From: CAYVOV01 sp964453525 | GTDB lineage: Bacteria > Chloroflexota > Dehalococcoidia > Dehalococcoidales > UBA2162 | Direction: 5' to 3' | Assembly: GCA_964453525.1 (NCBI GenBank) | Contig: CAYVOV010000002.1 | Coordinates: 158,824-222,823, forward strand | Length of the DNA stretch: 64,000 bases | Shown here: piece after piece, positions 48,576 through 57,672 of the stretch | How the letters are laid out: every line of letters begins with the position of its first letter | Position numbering within the stretch: the first letter of the stretch is position 1 | The notes under the pieces: generated by a model | Databases searched by the model: none | Seen by the model: only the letters and a program-made list of their open reading frames with translations | Told to the model about the DNA's origin: nothing | Made by a program: the position numbers and the translations under genes

Positions 48576-50123
48576 ATGCCAGTTGCCGACCTTATTCTGA
48601 AAAATGCCAGTGTCATTACGGTTGACCCTGCCCAGCCCTCCGCCGAACTGGTAGCAGTCAAGAGCGACAGGATTTTATTTGTTGGCGGGAATGATAGCCT
48701 TGAATCGGTCAGGGGACCTGGCAGCAGGGTAATCGATTGCCGGGGCAAAACGCTAGTCCCCGGCTTCAATGACGCCCACTACCACGTTTTCTCCTTTCTG
48801 AGAAAATTGCTCAGCGTTGATTTGAGTCCACCCGCGGTCAGCTCGATAGAAGACATCAAGGCAGCCATCAAGAAGAAAGCAGAAAATACTCCTCTGGGAG
48901 AATGGATTACCGGCACCGATTATAATGATTTTCAGCTCATCGAGAACCGCCACCCTACCCGGCATGAAATAGACGAGGCAGCACCGAATCACCCGGTAAT
49001 TCTCTCCCACCGCTCCCTGCACGCCTGCGTGCTCAACAGCCTGGCGCTCTCTCTGGCAGGCATTACCGGAGAAACTGAAGAACCGCCCGGCGGGCATATC
49101 GACCGCGACCTCAATACCGGGGAACCGAACGGACTCCTCCTTGAGATGCTTGGTTATATCAGGGAAAAAGTAATGCCCGAGATGTCCGAGGCCGAGTTAA
49201 TCAGAGGCATTACACTGGCTAACCGGCATTATTTGTCCAGCGGAATAACCTCTCTACAAGATGCAACCTATGTCAGTGATTACAAAAGGTGGCAGAATTA
49301 TCTCCGGTTTAAAGATGAAGGTATATTAAAGTGCCGGGTATCGATGATGTGCGGCACCGAGACGACGCGCCAGTTAAAGGAAGAAGGACTTACCTTTGGT
49401 TCCGGTGACAGCCGCTTACGTCTTGGTGCAATCAAGATAGTCCCGAGTTTGATAACCGGCCAGTTATACCCTTCCCGGGCAGAGCTGGACAAGTATGTAT
49501 TGGAAGCCCAGCAGGCCGGCTATCAGGTCGCCATCCATGCCATTCAGGACAATATGGTTGAAGCCGTAATCGGTACTCTGGAGAAAGCCCGAAGTCAATC
49601 CCCCCAAGCGGACAGACGCCACCGCATCGAGCACTGCTCCGAGTGCCCGCCGCATCTGCTTAAGCGATTGAAAAAGCTGCGGCCGGTGGTTGTTACTCAG
49701 CCTCCATTTGTCCATTACAGCGGAGACAGGTATCTGGCTATGGTTCCGGAGGAGAAGTTACCTTACCTGTACCGGTTTAAATCTCTTCTCGATTGCGGTC
49801 TGATTGTCGCCGCCGGGTCGGACTCGCCGATAGTCCCTGATAATCCGCTTGCCGGCATATACGGCGCCGTCACCAGGCAGTCCGAATCGGGTCATCAGCT
49901 TCAGCCAGAGGAGCGAATCTCGCCCGCCCGGGCGCTGGCTATGTACACGGTAAATGCTGCTTACGCCTCTTTTGAGGAAGATATAAAAGGCTCAATTACC
50001 CCGGGAAAGCTGGCGGATATAGTGTTACTCAGTGATGACCCGACGAAGGTACCTCCCGAACAGATTAAAGACATCAAGGTAGAAATGACAATCATTGGCG
50101 GTGAGGTGGTCTGGGAATCTTGA
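48576..50123 (+). CDS. Amidohydrolase, YtcJ-like
   Basis: The 515-residue protein is of the Amidohydro_3/YtcJ type: an N-terminal beta-domain (KNASVITVDPAQPSAELVAV), GKTLVPGFNDAHYHVFSFL with HxH-like metal residues, later VAIHAIQDNMVEAVIGTLEKA, HRIEHCSECPPHLLKRL and AAGSDSPIVPDNPLAGIYGAV. The metal ligands (His, His, Asp) are in place. YtcJ-type enzymes hydrolyse amides or similar bonds; the substrate here is not known. It follows the CoA transferase pair, but a 302-base gap with a nadE fragment separates them. Confidence 0.88.
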   Translation: MPVADLILKNASVITVDPAQPSAELVAVKSDRILFVGGNDSLESVRGPGSRVIDCRGKTLVPGFNDAHYHVFSFLRKLLSVDLSPPAVSSIEDIKAAIKKKAENTPLGEWITGTDYNDFQLIENRHPTRHEIDEAAPNHPVILSHRSLHACVLNSLALSLAGITGETEEPPGGHIDRDLNTGEPNGLLLEMLGYIREKVMPEMSEAELIRGITLANRHYLSSGITSLQDATYVSDYKRWQNYLRFKDEGILKCRVSMMCGTETTRQLKEEGLTFGSGDSRLRLGAIKIVPSLITGQLYPSRAELDKYVLEAQQAGYQVAIHAIQDNMVEAVIGTLEKARSQSPQADRRHRIEHCSECPPHLLKRLKKLRPVVVTQPPFVHYSGDRYLAMVPEEKLPYLYRFKSLLDCGLIVAAGSDSPIVPDNPLAGIYGAVTRQSESGHQLQPEERISPARALAMYTVNAAYASFEEDIKGSITPGKLADIVLLSDDPTKVPPEQIKDIKVEMTIIGGEVVWES

Positions 50124-50167
50124 CTTACCTGCCGTAAGGACTTAAACTGAATACTGGGGAGAGAAAT

Positions 50168-50401
50168 ATGCCATTATACGAATACGTTTGTACGGATTGT
50201 GAATCGAAGTTCGAACTGTTACGTCCCTTCAGCAAAGCAGACGACGTGGCCGAATGCCCATACTGCAAACATGATTCTGAACGCGTGCTGTCTAGCTTCT
50301 GCTGTGTTTCTACCGATTCCAGCGGAATGACCACTCCCATAGGTGGAGGAAGCTCCTGCGCCAGCTGCAGTTCTTCAAACTGTGCCACCTGCGCCATGTA
50401 A
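50168..50401 (+). CDS. FmdB-family zinc-ribbon protein
   Basis: The 77-residue protein starts MPLYEYVCTDCESKFELL, the FmdB/CxxC_CxxC regulatory-domain pattern, with a second pair CPYC. The tail GGGSSCASCSSSNCATC adds further cysteines common in this family. Role is unclear; zinc binding is likely. It is followed after 29 bases by a small membrane protein. Confidence 0.88.
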   Translation: MPLYEYVCTDCESKFELLRPFSKADDVAECPYCKHDSERVLSSFCCVSTDSSGMTTPIGGGSSCASCSSSNCATCAM

Positions 50402-50430
50402 CAGACATACAGTATTCTGAGGAGGTGAAA

Positions 50431-50604
50431 ATGCTGCTCGCCGCCCAGATACTCTTAATAATAGCCGGCGTATTGCTTATATATGACGCGACACTCATCA
50501 TTACCCGCCGCCCCAATCCCATAAAGGGATGGCCTTTGCCCTGCCCGATAACCCTGATAGCCCTGGGACTGGGCGTAATTCTCTTAAGCATTGCCAGCTT
50601 CTGA
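50431..50604 (+). CDS. Small membrane protein, 57 residues
   Basis: The frame ATG 50431 to TGA 50602 encodes 57 residues with two hydrophobic segments (LLAAQILLIIAGVLLIYDATL and ITLIALGLGVILLSIASF) separated by RRPNPIKGWPLPCP. A clear GGAGGTGAAA site precedes the ATG. No family was recognised. It is probably co-transcribed with the zinc-ribbon gene. Confidence 0.7.
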   Translation: MLLAAQILLIIAGVLLIYDATLIITRRPNPIKGWPLPCPITLIALGLGVILLSIASF

Positions 50605-50748
50605 GTTACAGTTTATAAGTACCGTGTTGATTCAGGTGCTTTAGCTGGAAAGCCACCTTTACTAAAGCACACATAACGTATTATTTCCGGCAGTAATATT
50701 GCGCAGGTATATAACACCTTATATTATAGACACCAGGAGAAAACCCGC

Positions 50749-51549
50749 ATGAAGAAAGGTTTAAAACCTTTGCCCGAGCTTATTTCACTGGCAGGGAAAA
50801 GAGCCTTAGTCACCGGTTCCGCCGTCGGAATCGGCAAAGCAATTGCCTACAGGTTTGCCGAAGCAGGAGCAGACCTTGAACTCGTCGACCTTAACAGAGA
50901 CGGTCTGAGGACTCTCAGGAAAGAGCTTTCCAGTTTCGAAACAGAGATAAACATTAATAAAGCTGACCTATCAAAGAAAGAGGAAATTGATGCTTTATGG
51001 GAGAAACTGGCGGGAAAAGAACCGGATATTCTTGTGAATAACGCCGGGATTTATCCGTTTATAGACTTCCTGGAGGTAGATGAAGCTTTCCTTAACAGGG
51101 TAATGGATATCAACCTTAGGTCCGCTCTCTGGATGAGCCAGCAGATGATAAAGAGAAGGCTGAAGAGCGGGGGCATTGTTATTAATATTGGTACTATCGA
51201 GGCTCTGCTGCCTTTCGCCAAAGACCTGACTTCTTACAGCGTTAGTAAAGCAGGCGTTATCGCCCTGACAAGGTCGCTTGCCAGAGAGTACGGCAAGAAC
51301 GGCTTCAGAATTAACGTTATTATACCCGGCGGCATAGTAACCCCGGGCACAAAAGGAGTAGCCAAAGAGGTAGCTAAATTCAAGGTTAACCTCCTCAAAC
51401 TTGGCTATGATTACAAACAGAGATTACCTTTAATCAGGTCAGGTCAGCCGGATGACGTTGCCCGTGTCGCCCTGGTCCTGGCAAGTGATTTATCCAGCTA
51501 TGTCCACGGAGCCTTAATACCGGTGGACGGAGGCTTTCTGTCCACTTAG
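50749..51549 (+). CDS. Short-chain dehydrogenase/reductase
   Basis: The 266-residue SDR has the cofactor loop VTGSAVGIGKAIA (TGxxxGxG), the strand motif ILVNNAGIYP, and the catalytic Tyr-Lys in SYSVSKAGVIALTRS with Ser/Thr before. The end VHGALIPVDGGF is standard. NAD(H) rather than NADP(H) is suggested by Asp in LVDLNRDGL. Substrate unknown. It has an AGGAG site and is followed by DUF763 after 15 bases. Confidence 0.92.
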   Translation: MKKGLKPLPELISLAGKRALVTGSAVGIGKAIAYRFAEAGADLELVDLNRDGLRTLRKELSSFETEININKADLSKKEEIDALWEKLAGKEPDILVNNAGIYPFIDFLEVDEAFLNRVMDINLRSALWMSQQMIKRRLKSGGIVINIGTIEALLPFAKDLTSYSVSKAGVIALTRSLAREYGKNGFRINVIIPGGIVTPGTKGVAKEVAKFKVNLLKLGYDYKQRLPLIRSGQPDDVARVALVLASDLSSYVHGALIPVDGGFLST

Positions 51550-51564
51550 TTACGAGGATGAAAA

Positions 51565-52650
51565 TTGAGTTTTTCACGTACCGGAATCGCTAACCTGCCT
51601 CTCCACCGCGGCAAGGCACCCCGCTGGCTGTTCGACCGCATGGTCAAGCTTGCCCGTGAAATTACTATTGTCATCGTTTCCGATTTTGGTCCCGAAGAAA
51701 TGCTGAGACGCCTTTCCCACCCTTACTGGTTCCAGGCTTTCGGCTGCATTCTGGGTTTCGACTGGCATTCGAGCGGCGTCACCACTACCCTCTGCGGCGC
51801 TCTCAAGGAAGGGATTAGAGGACTGGAACGGGACCTCGGCTTTTTTGTTGCCGGGGGCAAGGGCAAGACCTCGCGCAACACTCCTTCCGAACTTGAAACG
51901 TGGGGAGAGCGCCTCTCAATAAACCCGGCGCGGCTTGTTTACGCCAGCCGGATGTCGGCAAAGGTGGACAGCTCCGCCGTCCAGGACGGCTACCAGCTCT
52001 ATCACCACAATCTCTTCTTCACCAGCCGGGGTTCATGGGCGGTTGTCCAGCAGGGTATGAATGACACCGTCCGCTACGCCCGCCGCTACCACTGGCTGGG
52101 CGAGGCGGTTACCGATTATGTAAATGAACCACACTCGGCCGTTCTTTCCGAGGCAAGAGGGAAGGCATTAAACCTGGTTGCCGGCGAAAGCGGCCGGGCA
52201 AGGGATACCATCGCCGATATCGTCACACAGGAAAAACCGGAAACCATCCTTGCCGAACTTAAAAAAATTAAAACCCTCAGCCTGCCGGCACATCATTACC
52301 TGAGTACAAAAGACCTCCATCCGGACAGCCTGAAACGGATTATCCTCAGTACCTATAAACGCCAGCCGAAGGACTTTGAGCGCCTGCTTGGCCTGCCGGG
52401 AGTGGGGGCAAAAACAATCCGCGCCCTCAGCCTGATTTCCGAGCTTGTTCACGGAGTTCCTCCCAGCTATCAGGACCCCGCCCGCTACAGCTTCGCCCAC
52501 GGGGGCAAAGACGGTATTCCCTACCCCGTAGACAGGGAGACCTACGACCGGTCAATCGAGCTTCTCAGAAAAGCGATTGGCAGGGCGAAGCTGGGTATTA
52601 AAGAAAAGAACGAGGCAATAGGCAGGCTGACCAGAATGAGTCACGCATAG
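51565..52650 (+). CDS. DUF763 protein, TTG start
   Basis: The 361-residue protein matches DUF763: RTGIANLPLHRGKAPRWLF, VIVSDFGPEEMLRRLSHPYW, CILGFDWHSSGVTTTLCGALKEG and a helix-hairpin-helix-like LGLPGVGAKTIRALSLISEL. The HhH implies nucleic-acid binding; the function is not known. The start codon is TTG, and the block MSFSRTGIANL supports it. It lies in the SDR-DUF763-hemerythrin stretch. Confidence 0.88.
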   Translation: MSFSRTGIANLPLHRGKAPRWLFDRMVKLAREITIVIVSDFGPEEMLRRLSHPYWFQAFGCILGFDWHSSGVTTTLCGALKEGIRGLERDLGFFVAGGKGKTSRNTPSELETWGERLSINPARLVYASRMSAKVDSSAVQDGYQLYHHNLFFTSRGSWAVVQQGMNDTVRYARRYHWLGEAVTDYVNEPHSAVLSEARGKALNLVAGESGRARDTIADIVTQEKPETILAELKKIKTLSLPAHHYLSTKDLHPDSLKRIILSTYKRQPKDFERLLGLPGVGAKTIRALSLISELVHGVPPSYQDPARYSFAHGGKDGIPYPVDRETYDRSIELLRKAIGRAKLGIKEKNEAIGRLTRMSHA

Positions 52651-52688
52651 CATTATTTCAGGCAAATAATCAAAGAGGTGATTAATCA

Positions 52689-53222
52689 ATGAAACCAATC
52701 GGTCCTTTAATGAGAGAACACCGACTCATTGAGCGTATGGTCGGTTTGCTCAATTCAGAAATGGAGAGAATAGAACAGACAGGCAAAACTGAACCGGATT
52801 TCATTACAGCGGCCGTAGATTTCTTCCGGACCTATGCCGATAAGACTCACCACGGTAAAGAGGAAGATATACTCTTTCGAGACCTGGCAAAAAAGCAGCT
52901 TACTCAAGAACTTAAAACAATAATGGATGAACTGGTTGCGGAACATATTTACGGTCGGAAAACGGTGGGGGCTCTTCTAACGGCTAAAGAGAGCTACGCG
53001 AAAGGTAATAATAAATCGCTGGAAGATATCGTCGTCTACATGAAAGAACTGGTAGAATTTTACCCGGCGCACATTGAGAAGGAAGATAAACATTTCTTTT
53101 ACCCCTGTCAGGAATATTTCAGCCAGCCTGAGCAGGACGCAATGCTCCAGGAGTTCTGGGAGTTTGATAGAAAGCTGATACATGAAAAGTACTTGCAGGT
53201 AGTCAAGGAAATGGAAAAATAG
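52689..53222 (+). CDS. Hemerythrin-domain protein
   Basis: The 177-residue protein has the diiron hemerythrin pattern: MREHRLIERMVG, THHGKEEDILF, ELVAEHIYGRKTVG and PAHIEKEDKHFFYPCQ. These hold the His and Glu ligands of the two irons. It may bind oxygen or NO, or store or sense iron, in an anaerobe protecting against oxygen, which is inference. It has an AAAGAGGTG site. Complete, with a short C-terminal helix. Confidence 0.9.
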   Translation: MKPIGPLMREHRLIERMVGLLNSEMERIEQTGKTEPDFITAAVDFFRTYADKTHHGKEEDILFRDLAKKQLTQELKTIMDELVAEHIYGRKTVGALLTAKESYAKGNNKSLEDIVVYMKELVEFYPAHIEKEDKHFFYPCQEYFSQPEQDAMLQEFWEFDRKLIHEKYLQVVKEMEK

Positions 53223-53275
53223 AAAAGGACATTGCCAGCCAATTAAAACACGTTTCAAGGTTGAACTTAAAATCC

Positions 53276-54082
53276 TTACTTGTGTTTGATTGTCGAGGCA
53301 CCGGTTACATCCTGTTTGCCAATGCTCGGATTTCCGTAGAAATAGAGCCTTGAGGCGCCGCTCAACTCAATATCCAGTTTCCCCTTTACATTCATGGTGG
53401 CTTCACTGGCACCGCTGAGCTCAATATCGGCATTCCGAACCTGGAAATCTGTCATATCCGCCTTGCTGGCACCGGATACATCGAGAAAAATATCATCCGC
53501 TGCGCCTGAAAGCTCGGCACTGCTCGCCCCCGACACCTCTAAGTCGATATCGGCAGCGGTTAAATTGCCGCTGATTCCACTGGCTCCCGACACTTCGATA
53601 TCTGCGTTGCCGACCTGGCAGTCGACAATCTCAAGCTGGCTGGCTCCCGATACGTTAGTGTCGAAATCACTCGATGACTTGAATCCGGTAATTATGCCTT
53701 TGCTGGCTCCGGACAGGCGTAATTCACCAATAGCAGGCATGGTAATCTTGGCTTTCAGAGTTTTTGCTCCAATAGTGAAGTCAGTAAAGATATGCCGTGG
53801 ATTCAGATAAATCTTCAATTCGCTGCCTGTTTTTGTAACCTCTACATAATCGAACAGGCTCTCTTCGGCACTAATAACAACACTGAATGAGTCGGACCGG
53901 GTTATCTCAACCTCGAAGGCACTTCCTGCATCAACACTGGTAAAACCGGAGAACTCCTTTTCTTCCGTGATTACTTCTTCATTGACGCCAATCCTTATTG
54001 GACCATCATTTTCACATCCCATAAATATGACCGGTACCATTAAGACGGCTGCCAGAGTTAATGCAACAATTGCCTTCTTCAT
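53276..54082 (-). CDS. Head GIN-domain (DUF2807) lipoprotein
   Basis: The 268-residue protein has a lipoprotein signal (KKAIVALTLAAVLMVPVIFMGC, lipobox FMGC) and then a DUF2807/GIN repeat fold. About ten SGAS-like turns occur at regular distance (LSGASKGIITG, VSGASQLEIVD, VSGASGISGN, LSGASEATMN), forming a right-handed beta-solenoid. The role is unknown; it is an outer-leaflet envelope protein. Confidence 0.88.
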   Translation of the reverse strand: MKKAIVALTLAAVLMVPVIFMGCENDGPIRIGVNEEVITEEKEFSGFTSVDAGSAFEVEITRSDSFSVVISAEESLFDYVEVTKTGSELKIYLNPRHIFTDFTIGAKTLKAKITMPAIGELRLSGASKGIITGFKSSSDFDTNVSGASQLEIVDCQVGNADIEVSGASGISGNLTAADIDLEVSGASSAELSGAADDIFLDVSGASKADMTDFQVRNADIELSGASEATMNVKGKLDIELSGASRLYFYGNPSIGKQDVTGASTIKHK

Positions 54083-54136
54083 TATCGACCTCCCGGTGGT
54101 TTCCAGGGTATTTTTTATTGACTTATATTATGCCAT

Positions 54137-54844
54137 CTATTGCCGAAAATGCAAAAGCCTTTTGTTTAAAAATATGTAACCCCCGGCTATTCCTGCCAGA
54201 ATAATTGCCGCCGCCGCCGTTCCCAGGGCGCAGAACAGGGTGACATCATGCCAGAAGCCGCGCGGGAAAAGCATTATCATGTAGTCCTTTGCCGGGTCAA
54301 GCAGCCAGAAATCATTGGCGAAGCTGATGAGATGGAACTGTAAAAATAACCGGTCGAATCCAAACAGCGTCCCCAGCCACAGAGCCAGCATCAACGCTAA
54401 AGTTACGCCACTACCCCAGATTAATGCCCGGGCCAGCCGTTGCCGGTACCGCCCCTTCTGCCATAACAGGCAGGCTATCCCATAACCGAGAAAATAAATT
54501 AAAGTACCGCACAGGACAAAATAGTCCAGCCGGATAAGTCCCTTTACATCCTTCAGATGGACTATCTCCCGTTGATTGAACAGTACAAACGGTTTGCCGT
54601 CTTTCTCCACGGTAAGGCTGATGAATTCCTCGCCGGAGTTAAGGTATGAAATCAGACCCCTGGCTGCCTTCTCAAGCTCCGACTTACTCAATCCGGTGAC
54701 GGTACCGACATCATATTTTTTGAACTCCGATTCATAGAACCAGAGGCTGTTAGCAGCACAACCGATACTGGCGGTCAGCAGCAGTACCGGAATGCAGAGT
54801 ATAAAAATCCACCTGGTGGCGATACCCGCAATCTTAATCTTCAT
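54137..54844 (-). CDS. TIGR01906-family (DUF1461) membrane protein
   Basis: The 235-residue protein has four or five membrane helices: WIFILCIPVLLLTASIGCAA, DYFVLCGTLIYFLGYGIACLL, ALIWGSGVTLALMLALWLG and FCALGTAAAAIILAGIAGGY. The family-typical RFHLISFAND-like segment FLQFHLISFANDFWLLDP is present. The function is not known. It is preceded by the nucleotidyltransferase gene in the opposite direction. Confidence 0.88.
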   Translation of the reverse strand: MKIKIAGIATRWIFILCIPVLLLTASIGCAANSLWFYESEFKKYDVGTVTGLSKSELEKAARGLISYLNSGEEFISLTVEKDGKPFVLFNQREIVHLKDVKGLIRLDYFVLCGTLIYFLGYGIACLLWQKGRYRQRLARALIWGSGVTLALMLALWLGTLFGFDRLFLQFHLISFANDFWLLDPAKDYMIMLFPRGFWHDVTLFCALGTAAAAIILAGIAGGYIFLNKRLLHFRQ

Positions 54845-54981
54845 CTCATACTATCATTGTAGCGTAAAAGGACGTTTGTTTAAACGTAATTGGAGGAGAT
54901 TCTCGCTTGATAACACCGGTAACCGCGACATTACAATCCCGTAACAAACAGCACTTATTAAGGTTTATCAAAGCTATATGT

Positions 54982-54987
54982 TATAAT
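54982..54987 (+). promoter_or_regulatory. Extended -10 promoter, leaderless nucleotidyltransferase
   Basis: TGTTATAAT (TATAAT at 54982-54987) stands ten bases before ATG 54998, leaving a 5' UTR of only a few bases and no Shine-Dalgarno. Confidence 0.5.
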
Positions 54988-54997
54988 CTGGCTACTT

Positions 54998-55783
54998 ATG
55001 AAAGTCATTCCTGAAGACTCAACTGCCCCATTAGGTTTGGACCAGCTGCCGGCGGAAATTCGTATGGTTTGTACCAAACTGATGGACGGACTTATAGCTG
55101 TATTAAATGACAATATCTACGGGATATATCTGTACGGTGCCATGGTCTTTCCTGAAACTAGATATATTCAGGATATAGATTTCCACGTAATAGTGAAAAG
55201 AAGGCTTTCAGACCCGGAAAAGGAAGACATCAAGAAACTTCATGCGGAACTAACAGAACTCAATGAGGAATTACCCCACTCTGAAGACGAACTGGACGGC
55301 TACTACATACTGGAGAGCGATGCACGGAAAATATCGATACCGTGGCATCAGGTGTATCCGGATATCGCTGATGAATCATGGCCTCTGCACATTGCTCACA
55401 TGAGAGCTGGCTATTGTATTGTCTTATATGGACCGGAGCCGAACAGTTTTTTACCCGAGCCAACCTGGCAGGACCTGGTGGCAGGGCTCGAAGCTGTGCG
55501 AAAGCACACCATGAATTACTTTGACCAGCATCCGGACTATTGCATCCTTAACTTTTGTCGCTTGCTCTATAGTTACAATACTAAAGATGTTGTTATCTCA
55601 AAACGCCGTGCCGCGGAATGGACCGGAGAGCATTTTCCGGAGTGGAGAGAACTCGTCGAGTCCGCTCTCCGGATATTTGAGCGAGAAGAAAGAGATAAAG
55701 ACCGAAGTACTGTTCAATCTGGAATAGGAGAATTCAACCAATTTATCCACTACAAGATTAAGGGAAATAGTCCTGCCAAATAA
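54998..55783 (+). CDS. Nucleotidyltransferase-domain protein, AadA/DUF4111-like
   Basis: The 261-residue protein has the nucleotidyltransferase fold motif GIYLYGAMVF (a GS is replaced by GA) and DIDFHVIV with the two catalytic Asp. A helical C-terminal half resembles aminoglycoside adenylyltransferases (AadA) and DUF4111. Substrate is unknown, and the missing Ser in the GS motif makes classical activity uncertain. No antibiotic-related neighbours are seen. Possibly leaderless. Confidence 0.75.
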   Translation: MKVIPEDSTAPLGLDQLPAEIRMVCTKLMDGLIAVLNDNIYGIYLYGAMVFPETRYIQDIDFHVIVKRRLSDPEKEDIKKLHAELTELNEELPHSEDELDGYYILESDARKISIPWHQVYPDIADESWPLHIAHMRAGYCIVLYGPEPNSFLPEPTWQDLVAGLEAVRKHTMNYFDQHPDYCILNFCRLLYSYNTKDVVISKRRAAEWTGEHFPEWRELVESALRIFEREERDKDRSTVQSGIGEFNQFIHYKIKGNSPAK

Positions 55784-56206
55784 CCATAAATATTTTGAGA
55801 ACTTAATAAATCATATCCTATTATATTTTATAAAACCCCATCCCCCTGTGTCCCCCTTCCCCTTTGAAAGGGCTTCGCCTTATAAGTGCGACTTGCCCTA
55901 AAAGTCACAAACCCGTGTCGTCCTGAGCACATTCGCTCCGCTCAGCGTAAACTCCGTAAAGGGTCTCGGGGTGATGGTTATAATATACCCTGGTCAAGAT
56001 TCTTCGTCATCCGCCTCTGGCAGATTCCTCAGAATGACATTTGAGTAAGGCTAAAAGGGGGATGCAGGGGATTTTATAAATCCCTCTCAGTCCCCTTCAG
56101 GAAGAATCCTTCAGGATGAATCCCTTTACAAAAAGGGGAGGTTAAAAAAGGAATCTTAAGGGCGGTGGGTGGGAATAGATAATAAAGGAGTGTTAGAGAT
56201 GTTCAA
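55784..56206. other. 423-base repeat-filled spacer
   Basis: Contains a family A repeat (55892-56052), purine/pyrimidine mirrored blocks (55839-55870) and family D text (56071-56145). No gene. Confidence 0.6.
55892..56052. repeat. Dispersed repeat family A, copy 2
   Basis: Starts CTTGCCCTAAAAGTC and ends GAATGACATTTGAGTAAGGC. The reverse complement of 58858-59018 agrees over its whole 161 bases with few differences. Confidence 0.75.
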
Positions 56207-56998
56207 TTATACTTTCTGTGCCACGATGATGAAGCGATGCTGGGGCGTATCATAGTAGCCGTCAGTGTATATCTTAATATGCAGTTCCCAGAGCTTATTC
56301 CTGTATCGCTCGACAGAAAAATTTTCGATAGTCCAGGGGATTGCTTTAAGGAGATAGACTATAGCACCGATATCATAAAACCTGTAGAATTGCGCATCCT
56401 CCTGCCGGTGAATAATACTGAATCCTGCCGCTTCAAGTTCGGCAACAGCGGATTCAAGGTTCCAGTTGGATTCATCCTGTGTTTCACCGGTCAGAAACTC
56501 TATTAGGTTGCGGTTTGTATTACCTCCCACCTGCTGGGTGATGAACGTGCCTCCGGGCTTGAGAATCCTGTATAGCTCCGGCGGATAATAAGCCTCGTGC
56601 CTGTTGATTACAAGGTCGAAGAATCCATCCTCAAAGGGCAGGTCTGTATTATACGGCGGTGAATTCTCTTCTTCAATTTCGAAGACCTTTACCCCGAGCG
56701 GTTCAAGTCGATTCCTTGCCACCTCCACATTCGGCTTATACTGTTCGGTGGCATAAGTGACCGGTGGTAGTGGGCTGAATTCGGAGAGGATTTCTCCTCC
56801 TCCCGTACCCATATCAAGCAAAGTCTCAGCCTTCGAAAGCCGGGGAAGCACAATATTGTAGTAATTCCACCTCAGTGGTGCTTCCTTCATCCGGTTAGTG
56901 CGGGTTAAATATCCGAAATCCCAGCCGGAAAAAGATTCCTTCCCTGCCTGCTCAAGGTATTTTTCAAATAGTTCCTTTAATTCCTGATTTCTATCCAT
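56207..56998 (-). CDS. SAM-dependent methyltransferase (last gene of the TPP-switch operon)
   Basis: The protein of about 263 residues has the class I methyltransferase glycine motif LLDMGTGGGEILSEF, then a motif II acidic region (LPFEDGFFDLVINRHEAYYPPEL) and GGTFITQQVGGNTNRNL. Substrate unknown. I placed the start at ATG 56998, since the longer ATG at 57061 would add a Lys-rich, low-complexity extension overlapping the previous gene; neither has a strong ribosome site. It ends a three-gene leftward operon under a TPP riboswitch. Confidence 0.82.
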   Translation of the reverse strand: MDRNQELKELFEKYLEQAGKESFSGWDFGYLTRTNRMKEAPLRWNYYNIVLPRLSKAETLLDMGTGGGEILSEFSPLPPVTYATEQYKPNVEVARNRLEPLGVKVFEIEEENSPPYNTDLPFEDGFFDLVINRHEAYYPPELYRILKPGGTFITQQVGGNTNRNLIEFLTGETQDESNWNLESAVAELEAAGFSIIHRQEDAQFYRFYDIGAIVYLLKAIPWTIENFSVERYRNKLWELHIKIYTDGYYDTPQHRFIIVAQKV

Positions 56999-57023
56999 AT
57001 TTTGCTTCTGCTTCTTTCTTTTT

Positions 57024-57668
57024 TCAGCCTGTTTCACTGTAGTCTTGAAACGTTGCCTCATACAGAAGCGATGGCGGCTCTTCTTTCACCAGTCTGTCCT
57101 GGATTTTTAAGTCGTAACATAAATCTTTAAGCTCACTTTCACACTGTTTTGCTTCTTCCTCAGTGGCGGCGGTTTTTTCAAACTCCACCATCAGAGGGTA
57201 TTTAAGCAGGGGACAGAACATCAGCTTGACATCAGTCCTTGAAGGCTCATAGCGTCCGATATTGCTCCTCCCCCGGAATAACATGAACTCATGGTGCCCC
57301 AGACGATGTAACTCATTGATAACTTCATCAGGAGTCTTACTTCCTTCATTACCTCCGATGATTTTCAGGATAGCGCTGTTTACAATTCCAGCAGAGATAT
57401 CTTCAACAAGTTCCTGCCGGATATTGGCGAATTCACCGATATCCGGGCCTTTCCAGCTAAGATAATGCTTTACTTCCTCGTAGTAAAAAACATCGCTCGA
57501 CCTGAGTAATTGTCCTGATTTGAATAACTCGTGTCCGTAGAAAGTGGTAATCCAGGTATCTTCCTTTTGCAGGCACGCCTGTAAAAACGATATCTTCTTG
57601 TATGCTTCACCGTAGCTATAGAAATGACACCTGATTTCTACTTCGAATGGTGCATCCTGGCAAATCAT
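57024..57668 (-). CDS. CYTH-like protein (thiamine triphosphatase/adenylate cyclase superfamily)
   Basis: The 214-residue protein starts APFEVEIRCHFY, where E-x-E-x-R stands in for the CYTH signature ExExK. Later it has HYLSWKGPDIGEFANIRQEL, like the LTWKGP...RxE strand of CYTH tunnel enzymes, then LFRGRSNIGRYEPSRTDVKL and YPLMVEFEKTAA with a late acidic strand. CYTH enzymes bind triphosphates (thiamine triphosphate, ATP, polyphosphate). Placed under a TPP riboswitch, thiamine phosphates are an attractive substrate, which is inference. It lies four bases after the methyltransferase stop. Confidence 0.68.
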   Translation of the reverse strand: MICQDAPFEVEIRCHFYSYGEAYKKISFLQACLQKEDTWITTFYGHELFKSGQLLRSSDVFYYEEVKHYLSWKGPDIGEFANIRQELVEDISAGIVNSAILKIIGGNEGSKTPDEVINELHRLGHHEFMLFRGRSNIGRYEPSRTDVKLMFCPLLKYPLMVEFEKTAATEEEAKQCESELKDLCYDLKIQDRLVKEEPPSLLYEATFQDYSETG

Positions 57669-57672
57669 CTTA

